From: Myxococcota bacterium
GTDB taxonomy: Bacteria; Myxococcota_A; Polyangia; Polyangiales; Polyangiaceae
Direction: 5' to 3'
Length of the DNA stretch: 37,544 nt
NCBI GenBank assembly: GCA_963169165.1
Contig: CAUJFL010000260.1
Span: 1 to 37,544, forward strand
Shown in pieces: positions 8,731 to 21,655 of this stretch (position 1 is its first letter; the number at the start of each line of letters is the position of its first letter). A program made the translations under genes and the position numbers. The notes beneath the pieces are model-generated. The model did not search any database, had not been told where the DNA came from, and worked only from the letters and a program-made list of their open reading frames with translations.

Positions 8731-11700
8731 CGCGCGACGCGCGCCCGGAGCGTCGTCGGCGCCGAGACGTTGCCCGCGCGGTCGCGCACGCGCACGGTCA
8801 GCGCGGTGTCGGACGCGGGGAGGCGGATCCTCTGCTCGCGGCGATAGGGCGTCCACGCGCCCGCCGTGGCGCCGACGTCGACGCGCACCGCGGCGAGCCC
8901 AGAGGGGCTGAGCGCGGGATCGCGCAAGGGATCTCGCTGGTGCGAGCGATCGGACGCGTCGACGCGGAGCGTGGCGCGTCCTCCAGCGGCGTCGCGCTCG
9001 AGCGAGACCGCCTCGACACGCGGCGCGTCGGTGTCGGACGACGGGCGGACGCAGCCTGGCGAGGACCACGCGGACGCCGCGCCGGTCGCCGCGTCGCGCG
9101 TGCGCGCCGACACACATACGCGCTCGCGGGGTCGCGCGGCGCACTCGACCGCGAGGCTCCCATCGGAGGTCTTCAAGGGATGGCAGCTCAGCGGCGCGTG
9201 CGATCCGGCCGACGTGACGCGGCGGACCTCGAGCGCGAGGCCCGGCGCCGCGCTCACCGGCGACCCCACGCCGATGCTCGCGCTCCTCGCGACGACTCGT
9301 GTCGGCAGCGCTCGCGCGCCGTCGTCGCCGGGCGTGACGGGAGAGCGTCCGCGCGCGGCCTCGGAGCCGTCGGACTCGCCGCCGCCGTCGCTGTCCCCGC
9401 GGAGCGGCAGCGTGCCGAGGCGGCGCTCGGTCGCGTTGTCGAGGCCGTCGCCGTCGGGATCGTCGCGGGCGTCGTCGCGTGACGGATCGGTGCCGTGTCG
9501 CCGCTCCCACGCGTCGGGCAGGCCGTCGCGATCTCGATCGGGCGGGGCGTCGAGCGCGATCGCGAGGTGCGCGGCCCTGGCGAAGGGGCGCTCCGCGCGC
9601 GCGCGCGCGTCGAGCTCGAAGCGGTAGACACCGGGGGCGTCGGTCGCGTCGAGCGTCGCCGCGTACACCCCATCGTTCGGCGCGCCGTCGCCATGAACAC
9701 CATCGTCGAGGAGCGCGAGCTCGCGTCGCGCGCCGTCGGGGGCGACCACGGTCGCGAGCACGACGGCCCCGCGCACCGGGCCCTCGTCCACGAGCGCCGC
9801 GGAGACGCGCACGGGCTTCCCCGCGTGGCGCGCGGGCTCGAACGGCGAGCGTCCGTCGGTGGGTGGCGCGGGGACGTCGTCGACGTCGAGGTGCGCGAAC
9901 ATCGCGCCGGGCGCGCGCGCCGTGACCTCGACCAGCACGGGCCCGCGCACGTCGCTCACGTCGGCGAGGCGCAGCGCGCCGGAGACGGCGCCGTCGAGCT
10001 TGAAGACCGCGTGGTGAGGCGCGAGCGAGGCCGGGCGCGCGCGTCGACCTCGCGCGTCCTCGACGCTCACGTGGGCGAGCCCGCCCGCGTGCGAGAGGAT
10101 CGTGACGACGACGTCGCGCGTGCCGGGCGGGAGCGCTGGCAGCTCGAGCGACGCGAGCGATCCGACGGTCCGCGCGAAGAGCCGGTCGCGCCCGGTCGCC
10201 GCGGCGAGCCCGCCGAGCACCGCGTCGCCCACCTGCGTGACGGCGGCGCGGAGCTCGTCCGCGCGCGTGAGCCCGTCCGCGTACGAGAAGGTGCCGCGGC
10301 AGACGTCGGCCATCTTGCGGAGCGGCCCCGCGTCGGAGTCCTGCCCGATCGCGACCGTCGACACGCGCGGCACGAGGTAGGTCGCGCCGTTCGGACCTCG
10401 AAAATTCGAGCGCGTGGTCCAGCCGAGCAGGCCCGACGTCCCGGTGGGCCACGGCAGGTTGTCGGGCCCGAGGTCCTCGAGATCGAACGCGCCCGGCGGC
10501 AGCGCGGTCCCGTCGGAGTAGCCGGCGTAGGGCGGGTGGAGCGTGTAGCGCTCGGGCTCGTACCCCGCGTTGCTCCGGCCGTCCGAGAGCACCAGCATCG
10601 CGAGCGCGGGATCGTGGTCCGAGCGCTCGTCGTAGCCGGCCGCGACGAGCGCCGACGAGGCCTCGAGCGCCCCGTCCCCGATCGACGTCCAGCCGAGCGC
10701 ACGCACGCCGTCGATCGCGGCCGCGAGCTCGGGGCGGCTCACGGCGTCGAGCCTGCGCACCGGCGAGATCGTCTGCGCGTCGTGGTTGAAGGTCACGAGC
10801 GCGAGCTCGTCCCCGTCGCGCAGCCCGGCGAGCGCGGCCTTCGCGGCCGTCTTGGTCGCCACGAGCTTCGCGCCGTCGCCGTCGTCCATGCTGCCGCTGC
10901 GGTCGAGCACGAGCGCCGCGACGACCTTCGGGGCGACGGCGCGCGCGGTCAGCGCGGCCTCGGACGAGGCGCCGAGCCTCTCTCCCGCGGCCGTGGTCAG
11001 CCGCACGTCGATCCCGAGGCTGGCGCCCGCGCGAGGGTACAGCGCCTCGGGCAGGGTCCCCACCAGCCACACCGTGCCGCGCGACACCTCGACCACGCGG
11101 TAGTCGTCGCGAGGCACCACACAACCCTTGTCGTCGCCGCACCCGGGGACGCGGAGCTCGACGGTGTCGAGGCGCACGCGCGCGGGCTCGTTGCGCTCGT
11201 CGCGAGACGAGAGCTCGACGCGGAACGGCCGCCGCCCCGCGCTCGGGTGTCCCACGTCGAGCGTCGCGGCGCGGGTCGGCTCGAGCAGCGTCAACGACGC
11301 CTTGGCCTTGCCAACTCTCCACCCGAACATCGCGTCGGTCGGCTTCGTGTTGCTGACGACCGCCAGCACCTCGGCGACGTCGCCCGTGACCGGCACGTCG
11401 ACGACAAAGTCTCCTTCGGCGCGAGGGCGACACTGCTGCTGGGGCGCGGGCAGCGGCCCCGACACGCTCTCGCGGCAGCCTTGCAGGAGGGTCGGGTTAC
11501 CCGCGCGGTCGACGGTGAACACCCGCAGGCGGAGCGGCGCGTCGCCCACCGGCATCACCCGCAGCGTGACCCCCGCCTGACCGGGGGAGGGAGTGGCCGA
11601 CAGGTAGGCCGCGCCGTGCCCGTGCACGAGCGACGGCGCGCCGCTCGCGAACCCGCCATCACTTGGCAAGTAGCGAGGCGGCGCCGCGGCGCACCGCCCG

Positions 11701-13580
11701 CGGGGTGGACAGGGCTCGTGCGAGTCGAGCTCGCGCCGCGCGCGGGGCAAGAGATCGGGGCCGGCGGCGCGGAGATCCGTCGGGACGACGAAAGGTTTGA
11801 GGGTGTTCATCGGCGGTCCGGGGATCGGCCACCCCGGCGCGATCGGCCCCTTGGCGCCCGCGTTCATGTCGCCGATCCAGTCGATGGACCAGCGCGGATC
11901 GGCGTCGCGGTAGTCCTTCAACAGCATCGTCGTGTGGAGATCGAGCAGCACGTTCTCCAGGTCGCGCCCGAGGTGGTCGAGCAACACGCTGTTGAACGCC
12001 CCCTCGAACGGCGGCTCGCCGGGGCGCGACGCTATCGCGCGCAGGAGCGGCCCGAGCAGATCGGCGCCCTCGTCGGAGCGCCTCGACGGATCTCCGAGGG
12101 GGAGGCTCCGATCGGACTCGAAGCGCGACGATCTCCCGGAGGGGTGGGGGCTCGCCGCGCCCGGCGAGATCGGGATCGCGAACTGTTCCATCACATAACG
12201 CCAGACGACGGCGGTGGTGTAGGGCAGGTCGAGCAGATCGGCGCTGGGCGAGTCGAGCCACAAGTGCGCCGCCGAGCCTTGCTGCCCGAGCATGCCCTGA
12301 GAGACACACTTGCGCGTGGTGACGCCGCCGTAGCCCTCGACGCAGAGGTGCGCCTGGATGGCGGTCGGGACGGCCTCGGAGACGCCGACCGTGTGGAATC
12401 CGGGCGGATCGACGCCGAGCTCGCGGACCGACTGGTGGATGTAGGCGTCCTGGAGCTTGTGACCGAGCTCGTGCGCGGTGAGGTTGACGATCGCGCTGGC
12501 CTCGCCCGTCAGCGGTGAGAGCGGCGATGGAGGGAACATGCTGGTGTTGAGCGCGATCCCCCCGTTGGTGCCCTGACCGCCCGCCTCGATGGGCGACAGG
12601 AAGATGCGAGATGGACAGTGACCCTCGGGCGCCGGCGACGGGCAGGCGCCGCCGTCCGAGCCGTTGGCCCACGCCGGCGGCTCGGGGGCGGCGCGCGCCA
12701 CCGCGACCTCGCGCTGCCACGAGTCGATCTCGGAGGCGCGATCGACGATGAAGCGAGCGTGTGAGGGGTTCACGCAGTGCGAGCGCGCGTGGTACGGCGC
12801 CCCGCCTGGTCCGATGGCCTTGGCCCCGTCGACGCACGGGTCCTGCGCGACGCAGCGCCGCGGATCCCGGCACACGAGCGGCATCGGACCAGGGAACGGC
12901 CACGGCGGCTGGGCCTCGACGCCGTACGCGAGAAAGTGACCGTCCCGGCTCGCCGCGAGGCGCCTCGGCAGCGCGCAGAAGCCTCCCTCGACGACCAGCG
13001 CCGGGGCGAAGTTGCCAGCCTCCGTCGTCGAATAGCCGAGCGGTTCACTGTTCACGCGGAGCACGTAGAAGTTGCCTGCGGTCGTCGGATCGTCCCAGTC
13101 GTTGCGGGGATCGGGAGGCAACAGCTCGGTGCCGAACCGCGCGCCCACGCCCGTCGACGGCAGCAGGCGCTCGGCGAGCTCTTCCAGCGTCGAGATCGGC
13201 GGGTTGGTGGAGAGCCGCATGACTGGCGGCGAGGCGCTGTCGTCGTAGAGCACCCACGGCTCGTCGGTCGTGCCGTGTCCGGGGCAGCGGATCGCGCCCT
13301 TGTTGGCGACGCAGACCTCGATCCTGTGGGTGTCCGCCACGACCTCGGCGCGCGATCGGGTGTCGTCCTCGGGCTGGGTGAAGAGATCGTACCAGAGCTC
13401 GACCGTGCGCCGCAGCTGCTCGTTGCCCGAGCCGCGGGTCGGCACGTCGTTCCAGTCCATGTAATCGATCGGCTTGCACGCGGCGACGCGCGGGCGGATC
13501 GGGCGCGCGGACGCCTCCACCGCGACGGCCGAGATCGCGGCCGCGAGCGCGAGCGACGCTGTGAGACGCGCGGGGCTCAT
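8727..13580 (-). CDS. Giant secreted protein: HExxH peptidase-like region, VWA domain, Ca-binding type-3-like repeats
   Basis: A 1617-residue protein. ATG 13580 is chosen because it gives a clean signal peptide (MSPARLTASLALAAAISAVAVEASA). About residues 30-600 are Cys-containing and carry TAHELGHKLQDAY with zinc motif H370-E371-x-x-H374. Glu402 (GVSEAVPT) is a candidate third metal ligand, as in gluzincins. A VWA domain spans about 885-1125 with a MIDAS start VLDRSGSMDD (D893, S895, S897). About 1215-1345 is a beta-sandwich (LLDDGVHGDGAPNDGVYAAT) like domains found next to VWA in exported proteins. Residues 1348-1406 contain DRDRDGLPDAWE and DPDGDGLDN, thrombospondin type-3-like calcium sites. 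More beta-rich domains finish the protein. It is likely a surface or extracellular adhesin or protease. It is the first gene of the truC-hrpB operon, an odd partnership. Peptidase activity is unproven. Confidence 0.85.
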   Translation of the reverse strand: MSPARLTASLALAAAISAVAVEASARPIRPRVAACKPIDYMDWNDVPTRGSGNEQLRRTVELWYDLFTQPEDDTRSRAEVVADTHRIEVCVANKGAIRCPGHGTTDEPWVLYDDSASPPVMRLSTNPPISTLEELAERLLPSTGVGARFGTELLPPDPRNDWDDPTTAGNFYVLRVNSEPLGYSTTEAGNFAPALVVEGGFCALPRRLAASRDGHFLAYGVEAQPPWPFPGPMPLVCRDPRRCVAQDPCVDGAKAIGPGGAPYHARSHCVNPSHARFIVDRASEIDSWQREVAVARAAPEPPAWANGSDGGACPSPAPEGHCPSRIFLSPIEAGGQGTNGGIALNTSMFPPSPLSPLTGEASAIVNLTAHELGHKLQDAYIHQSVRELGVDPPGFHTVGVSEAVPTAIQAHLCVEGYGGVTTRKCVSQGMLGQQGSAAHLWLDSPSADLLDLPYTTAVVWRYVMEQFAIPISPGAASPHPSGRSSRFESDRSLPLGDPSRRSDEGADLLGPLLRAIASRPGEPPFEGAFNSVLLDHLGRDLENVLLDLHTTMLLKDYRDADPRWSIDWIGDMNAGAKGPIAPGWPIPGPPMNTLKPFVVPTDLRAAGPDLLPRARRELDSHEPCPPRGRCAAAPPRYLPSDGGFASGAPSLVHGHGAAYLSATPSPGQAGVTLRVMPVGDAPLRLRVFTVDRAGNPTLLQGCRESVSGPLPAPQQQCRPRAEGDFVVDVPVTGDVAEVLAVVSNTKPTDAMFGWRVGKAKASLTLLEPTRAATLDVGHPSAGRRPFRVELSSRDERNEPARVRLDTVELRVPGCGDDKGCVVPRDDYRVVEVSRGTVWLVGTLPEALYPRAGASLGIDVRLTTAAGERLGASSEAALTARAVAPKVVAALVLDRSGSMDDGDGAKLVATKTAAKAALAGLRDGDELALVTFNHDAQTISPVRRLDAVSRPELAAAIDGVRALGWTSIGDGALEASSALVAAGYDERSDHDPALAMLVLSDGRSNAGYEPERYTLHPPYAGYSDGTALPPGAFDLEDLGPDNLPWPTGTSGLLGWTTRSNFRGPNGATYLVPRVSTVAIGQDSDAGPLRKMADVCRGTFSYADGLTRADELRAAVTQVGDAVLGGLAAATGRDRLFARTVGSLASLELPALPPGTRDVVVTILSHAGGLAHVSVEDARGRRARPASLAPHHAVFKLDGAVSGALRLADVSDVRGPVLVEVTARAPGAMFAHLDVDDVPAPPTDGRSPFEPARHAGKPVRVSAALVDEGPVRGAVVLATVVAPDGARRELALLDDGVHGDGAPNDGVYAATLDATDAPGVYRFELDARARAERPFARAAHLAIALDAPPDRDRDGLPDAWERRHGTDPSRDDARDDPDGDGLDNATERRLGTLPLRGDSDGGGESDGSEAARGRSPVTPGDDGARALPTRVVARSASIGVGSPVSAAPGLALEVRRVTSAGSHAPLSCHPLKTSDGSLAVECAARPRERVCVSARTRDAATGAASAWSSPGCVRPSSDTDAPRVEAVSLERDAAGGRATLRVDASDRSHQRDPLRDPALSPSGLAAVRVDVGATAGAWTPYRREQRIRLPASDTALTVRVRDRAGNVSAPTTLRARVAR

Positions 13581-13653
13581 CGGCGCACCCTCGCGGCGCT
13601 CGCGGGCGCCGTCAACGTGGCGCCGCTCCCGACCTGATAGCCTCGCGCGACCG

Positions 13654-15606
13654 ATGCGTGAGCCAGCCCCCCCGAGCGCACGACACCGCTCGCCGAACAC
13701 GGTGCTCTGGGCGACCTTCGCGTTCACCTCGCTGGCGGTGGGCTCGTTCTTCCTGGTGCAGGTCCACCGCCGGTTCGGCCTGGACGCGGCGCTGGGGCTC
13801 GCGTCGCTCACCGCGAGGACCGCGGCCTACGTGTCCGTGGGGACGCTCGCGGAGGCCGCGTTGCTCCGCGCCGGAGGCGGATACCTGACCGAGACGCGCG
13901 GCCGCCGCGCGGTGATCCACGCGAGCGCGGCGGCGCTGGTGATCGGCTGCGTGGCGCTCGTGGTCGATCTGTTCGTGTTCCTGTTCGCCGGGTACCACCT
14001 GACGACCGCGCTCGCGATCCTGTTCTCCGACGGGCCGCTGGGCGTCGCGCGCGTCGTCGAGGCGGCGGGGCTGCCGCTGTCGACCGTGGTGGGCGTCGCG
14101 GTCGGGCTGGCCGTGGCCCTCGCGGGGGCCGTCGTCATCTCCAAGGTGACCCGACGGCTGTCGTCACGTCGCCCGATCGAGCTGACACGCCGCGCCGCGC
14201 TGACGGGCGTCGCCGCCTCGCTCGCCGCGGTGGTCGCGCTCGATCTCGTCGGCGCGCGGGCGCGCGATCAGTTCGCGTGGGAGCGAGAGCTGCAGCGCGT
14301 GCCGCTGGCGTTCGCGGTCGTGCCGCCGTCGGCCGAGCTCGCGTCGTTCGCCGTCTCGGTGCGGCCCCCGGATCCGCGACCCGCGAGGGCGCGGGCGGCC
14401 GAGCTCTCCCCCCTCGACGCGCGCCCCGACGTGTTCATCGTGATCGTAGAGTCGCTGCGCCGGGACATCGTCACCCCCGAGATCATGCCGAGGCTGGCCG
14501 AGCTCTCGCGCGAGGGCTGGACGTTCTCCCACGCCCAGACGACAGGGAACGTCACACATTACTCTTGGTATGGATTGTTGTGTGGTGAGTATCCCTTGTT
14601 CTTCGACGCTGCCAAGCGGTCCCCGTCGGAGCAGGGCTCGGTGGCGCTCGCGGCCCTCCGCCGGCTCGGGTACCGCACGCGGCTGTTCGCGACGCCGGAC
14701 ACCGCGTACCAGCGCCTCGACAGCGTGGTGTTCGGGGCCCGCGGAGAGCTGCTCGACGAGAAGTTTCACCCCGCCGAGGCGCTCGCCGCCGAGCGCGATC
14801 GGGCGGTGGTCCAGCGGGTCGCCCGCGCGATGGAGACCGAGCCCGCGGGCGGCAAGCTCCACGTCGTGGCGCTCGACTCGACGCACTTCGACTACGTGTG
14901 GGGCGCCGACTTTCGTCCCCCCTTCGCGCCGTACGCGGCGGACACATCCATCGGGCGTGACTACGCGCGGGACGCCACGGCGCGCGCGGCGCTGTTCAAC
15001 CGCTACAAGAGCTCGGCGGCGTGGATGGACCAGCTCCTCGGACAGCTGTTCGACGCGCTCCGGCGCTCGGGCAAGCTCGAGCGCTCCATCGTGATCGTCA
15101 CGGGTGATCACGGCGAGGCGTTCTGGGAGCACGGCTCGGGTTCGCACGGCAGCGACCTCGGGCGCGAGCAGCTCGACGTCGGCTTCGTCCTCCGGCTGCC
15201 GGGGCAGGCGCCGCGCCACGACGACGCCGTGATCTCGCTGATGGATGTGATGCCGACCGTGCTCGCGCACCTCGGCGTGGACCCTGGTCCACTGTTGCCG
15301 GGCGTCCCCTTGCAGCGTCGCTTGCGCGAGGGCGACGGCGCCCTCTCACCCCGCGCCGCGTTGACGTTTCAGGGGTGGAACCGCCGCGCGTTCCGGTTCG
15401 CGCTGACGCACGGCCAAGAGCGCCTGGTGTTCGAGCTGGACGCGCCGCACCCCGCGGACGCGCGGCGCCTCGTGCTGAAGGACGTGACGGACCTCGACAG
15501 CACCTCGCTCGTGCCGAGCCCACGACGAGACGGCCCCGCGTCGGCGCAGCGCGCGCTCGCCGACCTGCCGAGGCTCCTCGACGCGATGCCGTTCTTGCGG
15601 CTGTGA
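13654..15606 (+). CDS. Membrane-anchored sulfatase/phosphotransferase-fold protein (YejM/LTA-synthase-like)
   Basis: A 650-residue protein. ATG 13654 precedes the first membrane helix; four to five hydrophobic segments fill about residues 15-36, 47-72, 87-113, 142-164 and 180-200. A C-terminal alkaline-phosphatase-superfamily domain starts at about 257 (RPDVFIVIVESLRRD). Key places: E266 as a likely metal ligand, TTGNVTHYSWYG (296-307) with Thr301 where transferases carry their nucleophile, H412 in STHFDY, and VTGDHGEAFWEHGS (482-495) with D485 and H486. No sulfatase CxPxR is present, so it is not a formylglycine sulfatase. The layout matches inner-membrane PbgA/YejM and lipoteichoic-acid-synthase relatives, so a role in lipid or envelope phosphotransfer is inferred. 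It is divergent from the VWA gene (73 bp gap) and ends 14 bp from the end of metH. Confidence 0.82.
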   Translation: MREPAPPSARHRSPNTVLWATFAFTSLAVGSFFLVQVHRRFGLDAALGLASLTARTAAYVSVGTLAEAALLRAGGGYLTETRGRRAVIHASAAALVIGCVALVVDLFVFLFAGYHLTTALAILFSDGPLGVARVVEAAGLPLSTVVGVAVGLAVALAGAVVISKVTRRLSSRRPIELTRRAALTGVAASLAAVVALDLVGARARDQFAWERELQRVPLAFAVVPPSAELASFAVSVRPPDPRPARARAAELSPLDARPDVFIVIVESLRRDIVTPEIMPRLAELSREGWTFSHAQTTGNVTHYSWYGLLCGEYPLFFDAAKRSPSEQGSVALAALRRLGYRTRLFATPDTAYQRLDSVVFGARGELLDEKFHPAEALAAERDRAVVQRVARAMETEPAGGKLHVVALDSTHFDYVWGADFRPPFAPYAADTSIGRDYARDATARAALFNRYKSSAAWMDQLLGQLFDALRRSGKLERSIVIVTGDHGEAFWEHGSGSHGSDLGREQLDVGFVLRLPGQAPRHDDAVISLMDVMPTVLAHLGVDPGPLLPGVPLQRRLREGDGALSPRAALTFQGWNRRAFRFALTHGQERLVFELDAPHPADARRLVLKDVTDLDSTSLVPSPRRDGPASAQRALADLPRLLDAMPFLRL

Positions 15607-15620
15607 GTGACCAGGGATCG

Positions 15621-19393
<3,773 letters not shown>

Positions 19394-19397
<4 letters not shown>

Positions 19398-20344
19398 GTC
19401 GTTGCTCTTCTTGACTTGGACTTCTCTGGCTTGTCACCGACGGCGAGGACGACGCGAAAGTGGGGCTTCTTGGGCTCGACGCAGGCGACGGCCGCGTGGC
19501 TCACGACCAGGCCCGCGCGGGCCAGCGTGGCCCGGAGCGCGCGCGGAGAGAACCCTGGGTGGCGCTCTCCGAAGGCGGCGGTGACGTCGGGGTGCGCGTG
19601 GCGATCGAGCGAGAGGACGACGAGCCGCCCGCCGGCGCGGAGCACGCGCGCGCACTCTCGCACGACGTCGCCCGGGCGCTCGACGTAGGCGAGAGTGTGA
19701 AACAGCAGCGCGGCGTCGAACTCGTGCTCACCGAACGGGAGCCTCGCCGCGTCGGCGACGAGCGCGCGCGCGTTTCGGTGTCCACGCAGGCGGGCCGTCG
19801 CGGCGGCCACCATCTCGGCGCTGGCGTCGACGCAGGTGAGCGAGCGGCAGCGCGGGGCGAGGCGCGCGGTCGCCGCGGCGTCGCCCGAGCCGACGTCGAG
19901 CACGGCGCCGAGCGACAGGAGCGCCGTGAGCCCCTCGGCCAGCGAGTGCCAGGTGCGGCCCGGTGAATAGTGGCGCTCCATCTCGCCCGCGAACGACCCA
20001 GGCAGCCGGCCGCGCGACGCCTCCTCGGCCGCGCGCAGCCGCGCGAGATCGCCGACGAGGATCGGATCGCGGGTCGCCCGCGCGTCGTCGAGCAGCCGCG
20101 CCGCCGCCTCGGGCACCGCGTCGCGCGCGAGGGCGTAGTAGGTGTGCTGCCCGGCGCGCCGGTCGCGCACCCAGCCAGCGTCGCGCAGCCGCGCGAGGTG
20201 CGTCGAGACGCGCGGCTGCGAGATGCCCGTGGCGCGGACCAGCGACGAGACGCTCAACTCGCGGCCCGCGAGCAGCGCGCACAGCCGCAGGCGGCTCTCG
20301 TCGCCGAGCAGGGTCAACGCGCCGAGGTAACCCGAGAGGTCCAT
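19394..20344 (-). CDS. ArsR-type regulator fused to SAM-dependent methyltransferase domain
   Basis: A 316-residue protein. Residues 10-75 form an ArsR-type winged helix with recognition helix [12 protein letters not shown] (42-53) and wing [12 protein letters not shown]. No Cys-based metal site is evident. After a helical linker, residues 140-290 are a class I methyltransferase fold: motif [12 protein letters not shown] (148-158), acidic CVDASAEMV (171-179), then [13 protein letters not shown]. This fusion is often found beside methionine-cycle genes. ArsR-family SahR, which senses S-adenosylhomocysteine, is the functional precedent I know, so a repressor that reads SAM or SAH and controls metH is the likely role; whether it still methylates anything is open. 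It is first in the metH operon. A palindrome lies just upstream of its start. Confidence 0.88.
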
Positions 20345-20346
20345 CT

Positions 20347-20362
20347 ATCTGCCTATCCAGAT
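20347..20362 (-). promoter_or_regulatory. Operator-like palindrome before the ArsR-methyltransferase gene
   Basis: ATCTG (20347-20351), six bases, then CAGAT (20358-20362) form a perfect inverted repeat ending 3 bp upstream of the start codon. A longer CATCT/AGATG pair partly overlaps it. Size and AT-richness stand out from the surroundings and fit the 12-2-12-like or shorter sites bound by ArsR proteins. Autoregulation by the fused regulator is an inference. Confidence 0.4.
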
Positions 20363-20632
20363 GAGCGGATACCCTGGCCGCGGCGCGGGCCGACGTCAAG
20401 GTCCCGCCCTGGAGCCTCGAGCTCGACCCTGCCGCGGCGCTCCTGAACAGCCAGACCCAACTGCAGAGTCTCCCCGCTCTCCAGCGGCCCGACAGCGATC
20501 CGCGGTCACGTCGCGGGGGTACGGTCCCGCGCCGCCCCGCCCTCGGCAGTCCTCGCGCGACGCCTCGTTCACGGCCGTTCGAGGCGCTCCGGGCTTGCGG
20601 TCGACCCCGGTTGCGCTGAAGTATGGCGCCGC
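20363..20632. other. Intergenic region between the metH operon and rtcA
   Basis: About 270 bp without a supportable gene, between divergent genes. It must hold the promoters for both directions. I looked for an S-adenosylhomocysteine or SAM riboswitch on the metH strand and did not find a complete one; a GGAGCGC segment and a later AGGCTC are present but the matching 3' strand is missing. On the rtcA side I see no clear sigma-70 or sigma-54 promoter. Confidence 0.5.
20394..20399 (-). promoter_or_regulatory. Candidate -35 element for the metH operon
   Basis: Read on the minus strand this is TTGACG, a near-consensus sigma-70 -35 box, 50 bp upstream of the ArsR-methyltransferase start. No convincing -10 box sits 17 bp away; TATCCG follows after 22 bp. 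The palindrome lies downstream of it, the usual position for a repressor site. The evidence is weak. Confidence 0.25.
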
Positions 20633-21655
20633 GTGATCCAGCTAGACGGGACGATGGGCGAGGGGGGAGGACAGGTGCTGCGCTCGGCGCTCGCGCTGTC
20701 GCTCGCGACGGGGCGACCGTTTCGCATCCTCGACATCCGCGGCAAGCGCAAGGTGCCGGGGCTCCTGCGCCAGCACCTCGTGGCGCTGCAGGCGGCGGCG
20801 CGTGTCTCGTCGGCGCGCGTGGCGGGCGCCGAGCTCGGCTCGAGCCACGTGACGTTCGAGCCGGGGCGCGTCGACGCGCGGTCGCTGTCGCTGTCGGTCG
20901 GCTCGGCGGGCAGCGTGACCCTGGTGGCGCAGACGCTCGCGCTCGCGCTCCTCGGCGGCTCGACGGCCTCGACCGTGTCGATCGAGGGCGGCACGCACAA
21001 CCCCAACACGCCGACCTTCGACTTCGTCGCCGGGTGCTGGGCGCCCGTGCTCGCGTCGATGGGCGCGTCGCTGTCGCTCTCGCTCGAGCGGTATGGGTTC
21101 TATCCGAAGGGCGGCGGCAAGATCGTGCTCCAGGCCGCGCCGTCTCGGCTTCGTCCGCTCGAGCTGCGGACGCGCGGCGCGCTCGTGTCGGTCGAGGTAC
21201 ACAGCGCGCTGTCGCAGTCGCTGCCGACGCACATCCTCGATCGCGAGCTGGGGCAGGCGGGCGCGCGGCTCTCGAGGCTGCGGCCGACGCTCGCGCGCGC
21301 GCACGTGGCCTCCGACGGGCTCGGCAACGCGATGACGCTCGTCGCGCGCTACGAGCACGTCACGCACGTCTCGACTTCGCTCGGTGAGCACGGCGTCCCC
21401 GCCGAGGAGGTCGCCGACGATCTCGTGACCGACTTCGAGCGCTTCGACGCCGCCGACGTCCCGGTCGGGCCGCACCTCGCCGACATGTTGCCGCTCGCGC
21501 TGGCGCACGGAGAGGGCGGCGCCTTCGTCACCGGCGCCACCACCCCCCACCTCGCCACGCAGGCGCTGCTCCTGCCGCTGTTCGCGCCGGTGTCGATCGA
21601 GCGCGCGGAGCTCTCGGGGGGCCGGACGCTCGTCGAGGTGCGGCGGCGATCGTGA
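20633..21655 (+). CDS. rtcA: RNA 3'-terminal phosphate cyclase
   Basis: A 340-residue protein from GTG; E. coli RtcA is 338. The N-terminus is diagnostic: LDGTMGEGGGQVLRSALALS, then RGKRKVPGLLRQHLVALQAA. Other family blocks are GGTHNPNTPTFDF (119-131), RYGFYPKGGG (153-162) and a C-terminal TTPHLATQALL, in which His306 aligns with the histidine that is adenylylated during catalysis. The enzyme converts a 3'-phosphate on RNA to a 2',3'-cyclic phosphate using ATP. There is no rtcB or sigma-54 activator rtcR next to it, unlike the enterobacterial operon. Its stop overlaps the GTG start of the START-domain lipoprotein (GTGA). Confidence 0.95.
   Translation: MIQLDGTMGEGGGQVLRSALALSLATGRPFRILDIRGKRKVPGLLRQHLVALQAAARVSSARVAGAELGSSHVTFEPGRVDARSLSLSVGSAGSVTLVAQTLALALLGGSTASTVSIEGGTHNPNTPTFDFVAGCWAPVLASMGASLSLSLERYGFYPKGGGKIVLQAAPSRLRPLELRTRGALVSVEVHSALSQSLPTHILDRELGQAGARLSRLRPTLARAHVASDGLGNAMTLVARYEHVTHVSTSLGEHGVPAEEVADDLVTDFERFDAADVPVGPHLADMLPLALAHGEGGAFVTGATTPHLATQALLLPLFAPVSIERAELSGGRTLVEVRRRS

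Noticed and set aside
9495-12518. About 1000-codon plus-strand open frame opposite the giant secreted protein
   Set aside because: Low-complexity Arg-rich translation without motifs; the minus strand has a signal peptide, HELGH and DRSGS motifs.
20400-20460. Possible S-adenosylhomocysteine riboswitch upstream of the metH operon
   Set aside because: GGAGCGC and AGGCTC segments occur on the right strand, but the 3' GGCGCTC-type pairing strand and the outer stem are missing, and the segment lies upstream of the likely promoter.
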